From Nereocystis luetkeana (Eukaryota > Sar > Phaeophyceae > Laminariales > Laminariaceae): a stretch of DNA of 64,000 nt. The notes below the pieces were generated by a model. It was not told where the DNA came from. It made no database searches and was given only the letters and a program-made list of their open reading frames with translations. A program made the translations under genes and the position numbers. Of the stretch, positions 63,701 to 64,000 are shown piece after piece (position 1 is the stretch's first letter; the number at the start of each line of letters is the position of its first letter). The stretch covers positions 8,258,406 to 8,322,405 of the forward strand of contig JARUPZ010000018.1 in the NCBI GenBank assembly GCA_031213475.1, written 5' to 3'.

Positions 63701-63923
63701 TCGACAGGTGGAGGCGAACCTGTGCTTGCTGGGGTGCACCGCCATCGAGGACAAGCTTCAAGACGGAGTTGGACCCTGCGTGGAGGCGTTGCAGATCGCG
63801 GGTGTTCGGGTGTGGATGCTCACGGGAGACAAAGAAGAAACGGCCGTCAACATCGGGGTGGCGTGTCAGCTCCTGGGACCGGAGGACGTGGTGGAGAGGA
63901 TAATCATCAACATGGACCCCCAG
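10619..63923 (+). CDS. P4-type ATPase (phospholipid flippase), 18 exons, 3' end beyond the assembly gap
   Basis: This is a split gene for a P4 ATPase, the membrane pump family that moves phospholipids from the outer to the cytosolic leaflet. The exons join in phase to about 1168 codons. Visible landmarks are the N-terminal stretch before TM1 ([18 protein letters not shown]), TM1-2, DGET near residue 220, TM3-4 with PVSL, the phosphorylated Asp in DKTGTLTQ near residue 454, SSPDDEAL, the FTSARKRMS block, KGAD near 893 and [12 protein letters not shown] near 1135. The distal P-domain motif GDGANDV and TM5-10 are not in the window. Introns range from about 430 bp to 24 kb. The nucleotide-binding domain carries three low-complexity insertions. 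The start at ATG 10619 is the first in-frame ATG of the first recognisable exon, but an upstream exon cannot be excluded. The family call is secure. The subfamily, substrate and need for a CDC50 partner are not visible. Confidence 0.95.
11625..11830 (+). repeat. Dispersed repeat R8, copy 1
   Basis: Shares gacagcaactttgccttgac and ggttttagtgtg with 42985-43235. It carries an internal double TACCTGGTA near 11724-11739. Confidence 0.6.
11990..12795. repeat. Foldback-like segment
   Basis: The left end (ggctgtttcctactggtttg and cggttcgatttcgagctt) is an imperfect inverted match of the right end near 12720-12795 (aagctcaaaaatcgaaccgc and ataggaaacggcc). About 450 bp of unrelated sequence lies between. 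This suggests a DNA element with subterminal inverted repeats. No transposase is seen. Confidence 0.5.
13848..15500 (-). mobile_element. LINE-J, long 5'-truncated copy
   Basis: A minus-strand LINE with the end of its ORF at 15493-14783, then about 930 bp of 3' UTR reaching a (AC)n tail at 13850. The UTR is the repeat seen as short 3' ends throughout the window. The copy is 5' truncated. The reverse transcriptase core is absent. Confidence 0.8.
14783..15493 (-). pseudogene. LINE-J ORF C-terminus
   Basis: 236 codons. [20 protein letters not shown] and [19 protein letters not shown], then [14 protein letters not shown], form the post-RT region typical of the C-termini of Jockey/L1-like LINEs. 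The C-terminal Gly-rich tail may be out of frame. Only this 3' part of the ORF is present. Confidence 0.75.
16132..16352 (-). repeat. SINE-A, head-less copy
   Basis: A T-run at 16132-16146 (poly-A on the minus strand) and the SINE body up to gcgctctcaac. The tRNA-like head is missing. Confidence 0.8.
16522..16598 (+). repeat. M3 MITE (Stowaway-like)
   Basis: The left end ccactctgtccggaaatgta and the right end tatatttccggacggag are inverted. TA lies on each side. Confidence 0.7.
16638..16765 (-). mobile_element. LINE-J 3'-terminal fragment
   Basis: About 125 bp of the 3' UTR end with its (AC)n tail on the minus strand. It abuts head-to-head the plus-strand copy that starts at 16766. Confidence 0.75.
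16766..17715 (+). mobile_element. LINE-J, plus-strand copy with (AC)n tail
   Basis: About 930 bp of 3' UTR ending ttaatgtgaagaacacacac at 17715. It is the reverse complement of 13850-14790. It contains a T-run at 16900-16930 and a poly-G block at 17360-17370. Confidence 0.8.
17760..18130. other. No feature recognised
   Basis: Unique-looking sequence with many TA-flanked short motifs (TACCAGGTA near 17918, CAGCAGTAGG near 17970). Confidence 0.4.
18134..18276 (+). repeat. M1 MITE, with internal micro-inserts
   Basis: Left TTTACGGGGGACC and right ccctccgtaa at TA. It carries three overlapping TACCAGGTA/TACCTGGTA units at 18166-18188 and one more near 18217. Confidence 0.75.
18508..18598 (+). 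repeat. M2 hairpin
   Basis: Near-perfect inverted halves, acccttttaggaccgcag and ctgcggttctaaaggggt. Confidence 0.85.
18874..18961 (+). repeat. M2 hairpin
   Basis: TTAA on the left, ccctcttaggactgcag and ctgcggttctaaaaggg as inverted ends. Confidence 0.85.
19240..19540 (-). mobile_element. LINE-J 3' end, diverged
   Basis: Matches the LINE-J 3' UTR (cccgtcgacatccagcacaa, then agctacgcc-like and the A-rich block) with more substitutions than the other copies. The (AC)n tail is lost, so it is older. Confidence 0.65.
19858..19880 (+). repeat. (GCA)n microsatellite
   Basis: A short GCA triplet run in intron 1. Confidence 0.8.
20110..20193 (-). mobile_element. LINE-J 3'-terminal fragment
   Basis: About 84 bp of the 3' end, gtgttcttcacattaaaccg to ttcttcgatcctag. 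It joins directly to a SINE-A fragment at 20194. Confidence 0.75.
20194..20317 (+). repeat. SINE-A fragment
   Basis: The 3' third of the SINE body from aatgaaggcacgtaccg to gaatgggatgag, without head. Confidence 0.8.
20697..20787 (+). repeat. M2 hairpin
   Basis: Inverted halves tttagagccgcagtcccg and cgggactgcggtcctgaa. Confidence 0.8.
20927..21255 (-). repeat. SINE-A, near full-length
   Basis: T-run at 20927-20935 preceded by a (TA)n run, complete body, and a head with the B-box complement ggctcgaaccc near 21196 and the A-box complement ccacttgaacc near 21239. Confidence 0.85.
21372..21476 (+). repeat. M1 MITE, intact ends
   Basis: TA|TTACGGGGGACC at the left and GGTCCCCCGTAA|TA at the right, with about 105 bp in between. 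A good reference copy. Confidence 0.85.
21600..21930. other. Unclassified segment of intron 1
   Basis: Both strands have open frames of 60-90 codons, but none resembles a known family. Treated as non-coding. Confidence 0.35.
21941..22153 (+). repeat. M1 MITE, compound copy
   Basis: One left end and two right ends (about 22110 and 22150), so two M1 copies are merged. Several TACCAGGTA/TCCTGGTA units interrupt the inner part. Confidence 0.65.
22244..22321 (+). repeat. M3 MITE
   Basis: ctctgtccctttaaatattt at the left and attccaggacagagtgg at the right, followed by TA. Confidence 0.65.
22370..22459 (+). repeat. M2 hairpin with TTAA at both sides
   Basis: TTAA at 22366-22369 and 22460-22463 flank CCCCTTTAGAACC and an inverted right end. 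Confidence 0.85.
22615..22719 (+). repeat. M1 MITE
   Basis: Clean TTACGGGGG and CCCCCGTAA ends at TA. Confidence 0.85.
22807..22911 (+). repeat. M1 MITE
   Basis: Clean left end. The right end reads ggtcccctgtaa. It lies only about 90 bp from the previous copy. Confidence 0.8.
23735..24060 (+). repeat. RepD, two partial units
   Basis: Two units with catagaccctcgca blocks near 23780 and 23980, each preceded by a poly-G tract. The first includes cgagatcaccgtgagg and gcatgaagggtgagctg. Confidence 0.6.
24291..24395 (+). repeat. M1 MITE inside a (CTA)n microsatellite
   Basis: ACT/CTA triplets flank both ends (24267-24290 and 24396-24442), so the element inserted at a TA within the array. Confidence 0.85.
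24906..25026 (+). repeat. SINE-A, diverged fragment
   Basis: gacgagggaagaagatgctg, cgtgtaccgtagcgggga and gaccccggatt blocks in SINE order, with many changes. Confidence 0.55.
25043..25147 (+). repeat. M1 MITE next to (CTA)n
   Basis: Left end after a CTA run. The right end shares its CCCCCGCAA with a second, decayed M1-like half that continues to about 25245. Confidence 0.75.
25548..25790 (-). repeat. SINE-A, head-less copy with 36-bp T-run
   Basis: Longest tail of the family here (25549-25584). The body matches the other copies almost exactly, so this insertion looks young. Confidence 0.85.
25850..26495. other. No feature recognised except a (TG)n run
   Basis: A (TG)n run at about 26080-26102. 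The rest is unclassified intron sequence. Confidence 0.4.
26500..26622 (+). repeat. M2 hairpin, enlarged centre
   Basis: ccttttaggagtgcagtccc and a degraded right half. The central segment ggtttgtcc is duplicated. Confidence 0.65.
26640..27170. other. No feature recognised
   Basis: AT-rich intron sequence without a repeat match in this window. Confidence 0.4.
27176..27278 (+). repeat. M1 MITE, diverged
   Basis: gcgggggaccatagtaaatt at the left and ggccccccgtcat at the right. Confidence 0.7.
27285..28140. other. Unclassified, with a CTG triplet run
   Basis: A CTG run at 27931-27960 and CTG-rich sequence from 27795. Minus-strand frames here look vaguely protein-like but match no family I can name. 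Confidence 0.35.
28560..28666 (+). repeat. M1 MITE
   Basis: tacgggggaccatattaaat at the left and ggtctcccgtaa at the right. Confidence 0.75.
28670..30050. other. No gene recognised
   Basis: Two loosely related stretches (29250-29310 and 29660-29720) share gcagtgggcg and gaaac blocks, a possible degraded repeat. Otherwise nothing is apparent. Confidence 0.35.
30052..30152 (+). repeat. Dispersed repeat R7, copy 1
   Basis: actcacaatacaatgcagtc and ggagtggaagaaatacc match 42608-42690 nearly base for base. Confidence 0.65.
30364..30560 (-). repeat. SINE-A-like, duplicated and diverged
   Basis: Two successive blocks equivalent to the SINE body (ccattccatctattatcgtc and ccattccatgtgttatcttc), then ctccggggtcatac as in the SINE. 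Confidence 0.5.
30595..30760 (+). repeat. Dispersed repeat R6
   Basis: Shares tagtttctac, ggaggtgtctctgttagg and gggatgcgtggtcgatgg with 54930-55095. Confidence 0.6.
31483..31572 (+). repeat. M2 hairpin
   Basis: gaccctttcaggaccgcagt and gggactgcagttttgccct as inverted halves. Confidence 0.75.
32010..32085 (+). repeat. M3 MITE, diverged
   Basis: taccactatggtcggaaata at the left and gtccttatgtttgcgtccag at the right, ending ggta. Confidence 0.5.
32614..32721 (+). repeat. M1 MITE
   Basis: Left end mutated to TTTCGGGGGG, right end GGTCCCCCGTAA. Confidence 0.75.
33177..33252 (+). repeat. M3 MITE with TA-CCA and TGG-TA ends
   Basis: TA then ccactctgtccctaaatata, and cattttcgggacagcttgg then TA. 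Shows the CCA...TGG termini used in the footprint argument. Confidence 0.7.
33290..33368 (+). repeat. M3 MITE
   Basis: A TIR-like gaccggcaatataagcacc at the left and ggccagagtgg then TA at the right. Confidence 0.55.
33394..33504 (+). repeat. M1 MITE carrying TACCAGTA
   Basis: At the internal AAATAGGACC site this copy reads aaataccagtaggacc. Confidence 0.75.
33528..33606 (+). repeat. M3 MITE
   Basis: gaccagtctggtcgtaagta at the left and attcctggtcagagtagtgg at the right. Confidence 0.55.
33695..33804 (+). repeat. M1 MITE
   Basis: Left tcacgggggacctatac, right ggtcccccgtcata. A CAGCAGTA sits where other copies read CAATATTTGG. Confidence 0.7.
33810..34760. other. No gene recognised; AT-rich ATGATA tract
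   Basis: Degenerate tatgatacgat/atgata repeats at 34105-34165. Two related stretches near 34420-34450 and 34500-34525 share gcgctgt-cgtccc-aagatgg-like words. No family is recognised. Confidence 0.35.
34766..34815 (+). repeat. (CCCT)n tract upstream of exon 2
   Basis: CCCTCCCT repeats end about 85 bp before the exon 2 acceptor. Confidence 0.85.
34901..35095 (+). CDS. P4-ATPase exon 2 (TM1-TM2)
   Basis: 65 codons starting [19 protein letters not shown], a close match to the P4 consensus before TM1. Two hydrophobic segments follow ([16 protein letters not shown] and [17 protein letters not shown]). The exon ends in phase 0 at GAG. The donor is non-canonical GC (gcaaga at 35096). Confidence 0.92.
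35096..35941 (+). other. Intron 2, GC-AG, GT-rich
   Basis: This 846-bp intron begins with GC and ends ccctcag. About 35140-35580 is a degenerate G/T-rich tandem tract (tggtggtgatgg-like). A poly-G run lies at 35732-35758 and a T-run at 35890-35900 sits before the acceptor. No gene is seen inside. Confidence 0.75.
35942..36106 (+). CDS. P4-ATPase exon 3 (start of actuator domain)
   Basis: 55 codons starting [12 protein letters not shown] and containing [23 protein letters not shown], the P4 block that leads into the actuator domain. The acceptor is ccctcag, the donor gtgagg, and both ends are phase 0. Confidence 0.93.
36107..37310 (+). other. Intron 3 with G-rich start and GTT-rich end
   Basis: Just after the donor lies a G-rich stretch (36170-36260). 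An M2 hairpin sits at about 36805-36893. From 36900 to 37240 the intron is rich in gttgtt triplets. No coding sequence is recognised. Confidence 0.7.
36805..36893 (+). repeat. M2 hairpin with TTAA on the left
   Basis: TTAA at 36801-36804, then ccccctttag-type end. The right half ends cctaaaagggtta. Confidence 0.8.
37311..37409 (+). CDS. P4-ATPase exon 4 (DGET motif)
   Basis: 33 codons with [20 protein letters not shown]. The DGET loop of the actuator domain supplies the glutamate that drives dephosphorylation in P4 pumps. The acceptor is gcacgcag, the donor is gtaaaa, and both ends are phase 0. Confidence 0.96.
37436..37795 (-). repeat. SINE-A, old copy
   Basis: Body blocks in order (cccatcccctttatctcctt, cagatccggagtcacac, tatcgcgagaaga, gcgctctcaacag) with many changes. 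It reaches into a degraded head. Confidence 0.6.
37848..37930 (+). repeat. M2 hairpin
   Basis: gttctagaaccgcggtcccg and gggactgcggttcttgaag. Confidence 0.8.
37984..38070 (+). repeat. M2 hairpin, second in pair
   Basis: ccctttcaggactgcagtcc and gggactgcagtcttaactgg, about 55 bp after the previous one. Confidence 0.75.
38080..39065 (+). repeat. Purine-rich minisatellite, split
   Basis: Degenerate units around gggagttgtagaagg fill 38080-38375 and resume at 38965-39062. The 590 bp between them (gtttccgccg to acaacctg) look like an insertion without a recognised family. Confidence 0.6.
39290..39605 (+). repeat. CTGY tetranucleotide array next to exon 5
   Basis: (CTGC)n passes into (CTGTCCGT)n-like units and ends about 10 bp before the exon 5 acceptor. 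It explains the Cys-rich open frames. Confidence 0.9.
39616..39770 (+). CDS. P4-ATPase exon 5
   Basis: 155 nt encoding the rest of the actuator region up to [13 protein letters not shown], matching the P4 block that precedes LLLRGC. The acceptor is cggcacag and the donor is gtgcgc. The exon ends in phase 2 and the split Arg codon is completed by exon 6. Confidence 0.92.
39797..39898 (+). repeat. M2 hairpin
   Basis: ggtatcaggatctctgtccc and gggactgcggtcctgatagc. The last 10 bp differ from the family ends. Confidence 0.7.
39906..39998 (+). repeat. M2 hairpin
   Basis: cattttagaattgcagtctc and gggactgcggtcctcaaag. Confidence 0.75.
40110..40214 (+). repeat. M1 MITE
   Basis: Left end TACGGGGGACC after a poly-G run. 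The right end is degraded to gccgcgcgtaa. Confidence 0.75.
40320..40428 (+). repeat. M1 MITE, opposite orientation of its centre
   Basis: The inner order is ggaccaaatgttgttag first and gccgtaggtcc last, the reverse of the previous copy. Confidence 0.8.
40695..40830 (+). repeat. Dispersed repeat with B-box-like core, copy 1
   Basis: atttctcaagttttcgtgtg then ccggttcgaacccggttcg, shared with 58640-58735. The core is a perfect B-box-like palindrome. It may be a tRNA-related SINE. Confidence 0.5.
41482..41586 (+). repeat. M1 MITE
   Basis: ttacggggggtcaaattaaa at the left, ggccccccgtaa at the right. Confidence 0.75.
41629..41717 (+). repeat. M2 hairpin, TTAA at both sides
   Basis: TTAA 41625-41628 | CCCCTTTACAACC ... 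CCTAAAAGGG | TTAA 41718-41721. The clearest target duplication of the family. Confidence 0.9.
42085..42215 (+). mobile_element. LINE-J 3' end with (AAC)n tail
   Basis: ggtctgtgaccacagaa to gatttaatgtgaag, followed by acaacaacaac-type repeats instead of (AC)n. Confidence 0.7.
42417..42552 (-). repeat. SINE-A, short copy
   Basis: T-rich tail, then ctcatcccattaattatc to cccgctacgg. Only the last third of the body is present. Confidence 0.8.
42608..42690 (+). repeat. Dispersed repeat R7, copy 2
   Basis: actcacaatacagtgcagtc to gaagaaatacc, matching 30070-30152. Confidence 0.65.
42985..43235 (+). repeat. Dispersed repeat R8, copy 2, interrupted
   Basis: Matches 11625-11830 on both sides of a short LINE-J insertion at 43125-43168. 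Confidence 0.65.
43125..43168 (+). mobile_element. LINE-J, 44-bp 3' stub
   Basis: gggtagaaagaacggtttaa then tgtgaagaacacac. Only the last about 27 bp of the LINE plus its (AC)n tail. It interrupts repeat R8. Confidence 0.75.
43330..43490 (-). mobile_element. LINE-J 3' end, first of a tandem pair
   Basis: taccaggtgtgtgtg then the 3' UTR end up to acgttgccacg. It is directly followed by another copy with the same taccagg preface. Confidence 0.75.
43491..43850 (-). mobile_element. LINE-J 3' end, second of a tandem pair
   Basis: About 350 bp from the tail inward to the poly-C block and gcaggcgaggtgacc. Nearly identical to the first over the shared part. Confidence 0.8.
43853..44000 (-). mobile_element. 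LINE-J internal UTR fragment
   Basis: ggtatgcagtaagcacagca to aaagaagacaaatcgta, matching 14000-14135 better than the neighbouring copies. Confidence 0.7.
44368..44820 (+). repeat. M1 MITE split by a LINE-J insertion
   Basis: The left part 44368-44443 and right part 44781-44820 form one M1. It also carries TACCAGGTA at the internal AAATAGGACC site (about 44394). Confidence 0.85.
44444..44780 (+). mobile_element. LINE-J insertion with target duplication
   Basis: A 337-bp 5'-truncated copy, cagattgtttctcttag to the (AC)n tail, nested in M1. ACGA at 44440-44443 and again at 44781-44784 is a likely target duplication. This fixes the 3' end and tail of the family. Confidence 0.85.
44993..45090 (+). 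repeat. M2 hairpin, TTAA on the right
   Basis: cctttttagaactccagtcc and actgcaggcctaaaaggg, then TTAA at 45091-45094. Confidence 0.8.
45490..45965 (+). repeat. Cluster of four M1 copies
   Basis: A decayed copy (about 45490-45598), clearer ones at about 45606-45712 and 45745-45848, and a very decayed one to about 45965. TACCAGGTATTAA interrupts the first. Confidence 0.7.
46389..46475 (+). repeat. M3 MITE
   Basis: TA then ccactctgaccgtaaatata, and attatatttagggacatag at the other end. Confidence 0.6.
46490..46945 (+). repeat. 32-bp minisatellite
   Basis: About 13 units of a 32-bp repeat made of gtacgatacgatacacgata then ttcttaggtttt. It ends about 30 bp before the exon 6 acceptor. The repetitive open frames in it are not genes. 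Confidence 0.95.
46976..47102 (+). CDS. P4-ATPase exon 6
   Basis: 127 nt encoding [20 protein letters not shown] and onwards to KIIMSSLE, the diagnostic P4 segment before TM3. The acceptor tgatgcag directly follows a decayed end of a 32-bp minisatellite. The donor is gtgaac, phase 0. Confidence 0.95.
47103..47818 (+). other. Intron 6 with poly-C tracts
   Basis: 716 bp. C-runs at 47661-47697, 47728-47738 and 47751-47772 occupy the 3' part. A TATTAATA motif lies near 47592. No coding potential is seen. Confidence 0.65.
47819..47998 (+). CDS. P4-ATPase exon 7 (TM3)
   Basis: 60 codons. They start [20 protein letters not shown] and contain a hydrophobic TM3 segment ([16 protein letters not shown]). 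The acceptor aaaaacag follows poly-C arrays. The donor gtgggt is followed by poly-G. Both ends are phase 0. Confidence 0.92.
48570..48846 (+). repeat. (G7-10 A)n array
   Basis: About 277 bp of nothing but G-runs separated by single A. Strong G-quadruplex potential in the sense RNA of intron 7. Confidence 0.95.
48887..49009 (+). repeat. M1 MITE with expanded C-run
   Basis: tacgggggggggcatagtaa at the left. The right end has CCCCC expanded to about 18 C before GTAAA. Confidence 0.75.
49163..49252 (+). repeat. M2 hairpin, TTAA on the right
   Basis: ccctttaggaccgc-type left end and gcggtcctaaaggga, then TTAA. Confidence 0.85.
49276..49386 (+). repeat. M1 MITE carrying TACCAGGTA
   Basis: aaatataccaggtaggtttt, where other copies read aaatatataggttttt. 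Confidence 0.8.
49627..49740 (+). CDS. P4-ATPase exon 8 (TM4, PVSL)
   Basis: 38 codons, [20 protein letters not shown] followed by [18 protein letters not shown]. This is TM4 with the lipid-path motif, here PVSL where most P4 pumps have PISL. The acceptor is ttgacag, the donor gtgggt, phase 0 at both ends. Confidence 0.95.
49741..51150 (+). other. Intron 8, 1.4 kb
   Basis: Contains an ATCT/GATC-rich stretch with tatgatttg repeats (49915-50225), a tRNA-like SINE remnant at about 50405-50600, and a T-rich end. No coding sequence is recognised. Confidence 0.6.
50405..50600 (+). repeat. tRNA-like SINE remnant (SINE-C)
   Basis: tggcttggtagg (A box, about 50416) and ggttcaagtctc (B box, about 50460), then an unrelated tail with a T-run. 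Not a working tRNA: no complete cloverleaf could be drawn. Confidence 0.45.
51151..51228 (+). CDS. P4-ATPase exon 9
   Basis: 26 codons encoding [18 protein letters not shown] and NEELGQ, the conserved P4 block just before the phosphorylation site. The acceptor is cgaccag. The donor is GC (gcgagt at 51229), the second GC-AG intron of the gene. Confidence 0.95.
51319..51473 (+). repeat. Two adjacent M3 MITEs
   Basis: First copy 51319-51395 (ccactctcgacgtaaatgta to cgtccggagtggtgta), second 51398-51473 (ctctgtccggaaatgaaagg to tatattcccgggcag). Confidence 0.65.
51699..51965 (+). repeat. (GAT)n array before exon 10
   Basis: A pure run at about 51702-51763 followed by degenerate GATGGT units to within about 15 bp of the acceptor. 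Confidence 0.9.
51978..52136 (+). CDS. P4-ATPase exon 10 (phosphorylation site)
   Basis: 53 codons. [19 protein letters not shown] carries the aspartate that is phosphorylated by ATP (about residue 454). [12 protein letters not shown] follows as in P4 pumps. The acceptor gacgcag lies at the end of a GAT-rich array. The donor is gtgagg, phase 0. Confidence 0.97.
52640..53300 (+). repeat. 17-bp minisatellite
   Basis: About 38 units of tatagtgccggtccctc with common variants (ggcc for ggtc, cccc for ccct, gctgg for gccgg). It occupies the centre of intron 10. Confidence 0.95.
53300..54086 (+). other. Rest of intron 10
   Basis: After the minisatellite, 53380-53470 carries loose relatives of its unit (aatagtgccgg, gccggcacta). 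53600-54080 is T/C-rich with no recognised gene. A related loose block is at 60395-60490. Confidence 0.45.
54087..54177 (+). CDS. P4-ATPase exon 11
   Basis: 91 nt encoding [20 protein letters not shown] and IWKDLDGAK, matching the P4 segment with the F-D/Y-D-P motif that follows the phosphorylation loop. The acceptor is gctgcag and the donor gtacga. It ends in phase 1. Confidence 0.88.
54195..54300 (+). repeat. (GTGAC) array after exon 11
   Basis: About 20 units of gtgacgtgac with occasional gtatgt. It starts about 18 bp after the exon 11 donor. Confidence 0.9.
54340..54680 (+). repeat. RepD, two units
   Basis: Units at about 54345-54450 and 54475-54640, each with gccgtagt and catagacc-ctcgca blocks. 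The second continues to gcatgaagagtgagctg. Confidence 0.7.
54900..55095 (+). repeat. Dispersed repeat R6
   Basis: Best preserved copy: tagtttctacgtattacac, ggaggcgtctctatcagg, gggatgcgtggtcaatgg and caagcaacgaatgaatac. Confidence 0.65.
55100..55160 (+). repeat. (CACT)n tract before exon 12
   Basis: CACT/CCCT units end about 35 bp before the acceptor. Confidence 0.9.
55196..55953 (+). CDS. P4-ATPase exon 12 (N domain with long low-complexity insert)
   Basis: 758 nt. It starts [20 protein letters not shown], the conserved N-domain helix, and ends [11 protein letters not shown], the SSPDE motif. Between them lie about 210 residues of Arg-, Gly-, Asp-, Gln- (a run of 9) and Glu-rich sequence, where most P4 pumps have a few tens of residues. 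The frame is open throughout, so the insert is probably translated. The donor gtgagt is perfect and phase 0. An intron hidden inside the low-complexity part is possible but not required. Confidence 0.85.
55954..56653 (+). other. Intron 12, made of CCTTATCC-like repeats
   Basis: From about 55975 to 56625 almost the whole intron is a degenerate pyrimidine-rich array of units such as cttatcc and cctcatcc. The acceptor gttcag follows a short poly-C tract. Confidence 0.75.
56654..56859 (+). CDS. P4-ATPase exon 13 (N domain)
   Basis: 206 nt. [11 protein letters not shown] continues SSPDDEAL exactly as in the P4 consensus. A Gly/Arg/Ser-rich stretch of about 45 residues follows with no family match. 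The donor gaggtgagg gives phase 2, which fits exon 14. The insert makes the 3' end a little less certain than the 5' end. Confidence 0.8.
57655..57745 (+). repeat. M2 hairpin
   Basis: ccttttagaactcctgtccc and gggactgctgctttgagagg. Confidence 0.7.
58140..58236 (+). repeat. M2 hairpin, diverged
   Basis: tgtaggaccgcagccccatt and gagactgcagtcctacgtag. A poly-C run follows. Confidence 0.65.
58410..58511 (+). CDS. P4-ATPase exon 14
   Basis: 102 nt encoding [20 protein letters not shown] and [14 protein letters not shown]. This is the N-domain block with the Phe and Arg-Lys residues around bound ATP. The acceptor is gtccag. The donor gtgaga starts a (GA)n tract. It ends in phase 2. Confidence 0.95.
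58640..58735 (+). repeat. Dispersed repeat with B-box-like core, copy 2
   Basis: tgtccacacttatttctcaa to tctgtggccgtggtttactc, nearly identical to 40700-40800. Confidence 0.55.
58781..58858 (+). repeat. M2 hairpin, short
   Basis: ttagggccgcggtcccgttt and ctagacaggactgcggtact. Confidence 0.6.
58860..59001 (+). repeat. M1 MITE carrying TACCGGTA and TACCAGGTA
   Basis: At the internal AAATAGGACC site it reads aaataccggtaggacc. A TACCAGGTA followed by a (TA)n run sits in the centre. Confidence 0.75.
59195..59460 (-). repeat. RepD, two units, minus strand
   Basis: Two units, each with tgctccgtcccgg, gggatgcga and ccatgcatga blocks in minus-strand order, separated by cacccttcatgcgactcgcc. Confidence 0.7.
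59645..59761 (+). repeat. M1 MITE carrying TACCAGGTA
   Basis: Left cacggggggggcatatta, right gatcccccgcaata. tactaccaggtacgtgatag replaces the usual tactaacaatat. Confidence 0.7.
59893..60079 (-). repeat. SINE-A, head-less copy
   Basis: T-run at 59893-59910, body to ttccctcgta. The head is missing. Confidence 0.8.
60875..61285 (-). repeat. RepD, long copy, minus strand
   Basis: Reverse-strand partner of 1895-2262 with both sub-blocks (61285-61110 and 61065-60875). A poly-C run follows at 61288-61303. Confidence 0.65.
61533..61941 (+). CDS. P4-ATPase exon 15 (KGAD plus Ala/Thr/Gly-rich insert)
   Basis: 409 nt. [19 protein letters not shown] carries the KGAD nucleotide-binding motif. About 110 residues of Pro/Ala/Thr- then Gly-rich sequence follow, ending EECWDTSSE. 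Most family members need only a short linker before the next block in exon 16. The frame is open and the donor gtgggt is phase 0. An unseen intron inside the GC-rich part is possible. Confidence 0.82.
62100..62201 (+). repeat. M1 MITE
   Basis: tacgggggaccatagttaac and ggtcccccgtaa. It lies in intron 15. Confidence 0.85.
62394..62530 (+). CDS. P4-ATPase exon 16
   Basis: 137 nt encoding [20 protein letters not shown] and [14 protein letters not shown], the P4 block with the E-G-L-R-T-L motif. The acceptor ttttgcag is strong. The donor gtaagc gives phase 2. Confidence 0.96.
62540..62765 (+). repeat. G-rich tract after exon 16
   Basis: Poly-G and GGGGC-type runs begin about 15 bp after the exon 16 donor. 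Confidence 0.85.
62965..63049 (+). CDS. P4-ATPase exon 17
   Basis: 85 nt encoding [20 protein letters not shown] and AIDGLMDE, matching the P4 region between the EGLRTL block and the E-x-L-x-L-L-G-x-T-A-I-E-D block. The acceptor is cctgtag and the donor is gtgagt, phase 0. Confidence 0.93.
63445..63549 (+). repeat. M1 MITE
   Basis: ttacgggggaccatagttaa and ctatggtgccccgtaa at TA, in intron 17. The centre is in the reverse orientation relative to 62100-62201. Confidence 0.85.
63708..63923 (+). CDS. P4-ATPase exon 18, truncated by gap
   Basis: At least 72 codons. [20 protein letters not shown] is followed by [20 protein letters not shown] and [16 protein letters not shown], the hinge and distal P-domain start with the TGDK motif. 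CAG at 63921-63923 is followed by gttg and then unknown bases, so it is unclear whether 63924 is a donor or the exon continues. Confidence 0.95.
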
Positions 63924-63927
63924 GTTG

Positions 63928-64000
63928 NNNNNNNNNNNNNNNNNNNNNNNNNNNNNNNNNNNNNNNNNNNNNNNNNNNNNNNNNNNNNNNNNNNNNNNNN
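63928..64000. other. Assembly gap
   Basis: Seventy-three undetermined bases end the window inside or just after exon 18 of the flippase gene. Confidence 1.

Overview
The window is eukaryotic nuclear DNA. It is dominated by one very large, intron-rich host gene on the + strand and by many generations of transposable elements. There are no operons or Shine-Dalgarno sites, the exons are bounded by GT-AG (twice GC-AG) splice sites, and SINEs, LINEs and MITEs fill the introns. Long introns, GC-rich exons and abundant simple repeats suggest an alga with a large genome, perhaps a brown alga or another stramenopile. That placement is inference from style, not from a marker gene. The window ends in an assembly gap from 63928. 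The host gene is a P4-type ATPase (phospholipid flippase). I could place 18 exons between 10619 and the gap, all with compatible phases, giving about 1168 codons. They run from the N-terminus through TM1-2, the actuator domain (DGET), TM3-4 (PVSL in place of PISL), the phosphorylation loop (DKTGTLT), the nucleotide-binding domain ([22 protein letters not shown]) and the start of the distal P domain (TGDK). The C-terminal half with TM5-10 lies beyond the gap. The first intron is about 24 kb. Three low-complexity insertions swell the nucleotide-binding domain. Left of the gene (1-10.6 kb) lie a tRNA-derived SINE, a pair of inverted tRNA-like SINEs, a composite dispersed repeat, and a decayed non-LTR retrotransposon (about 3.99-8.61 kb, minus strand) with a RING-like finger, a reverse transcriptase and a restriction-like endonuclease. 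Intron 1 (10.85-34.9 kb) holds a second LINE family with a (AC)n tail, present as two long copies in opposite orientation, plus SINEs and MITEs. Three short inverted-repeat families recur through the whole window. M1 has ends TTACGGGG/CCCCGTAA at TA. M2 is a hairpin with ends CCCTTTTAGG at TTAA, so piggyBac-like. M3 has ends CCACTCTGTCC at TA, so mariner/Stowaway-like. The most striking signal is the extreme over-representation of tiny quasi-palindromes flanked by TA: TACCAGGTA/TACCTGGTA, TATTAATA, and TACAGCAGTA/TACTGCTGTA. Comparison of related repeat copies gives filled and empty sites in which a TA is replaced by TA-core-TA. Two of the cores match the terminal bases of M3 (CCA...TGG) and M1 (TT...AA). 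I read these as fossil excision footprints of cut-and-paste elements, scattered in dozens through this one window. A second pattern is that several exons of the flippase gene are bordered by tandem arrays lying just outside their splice sites.
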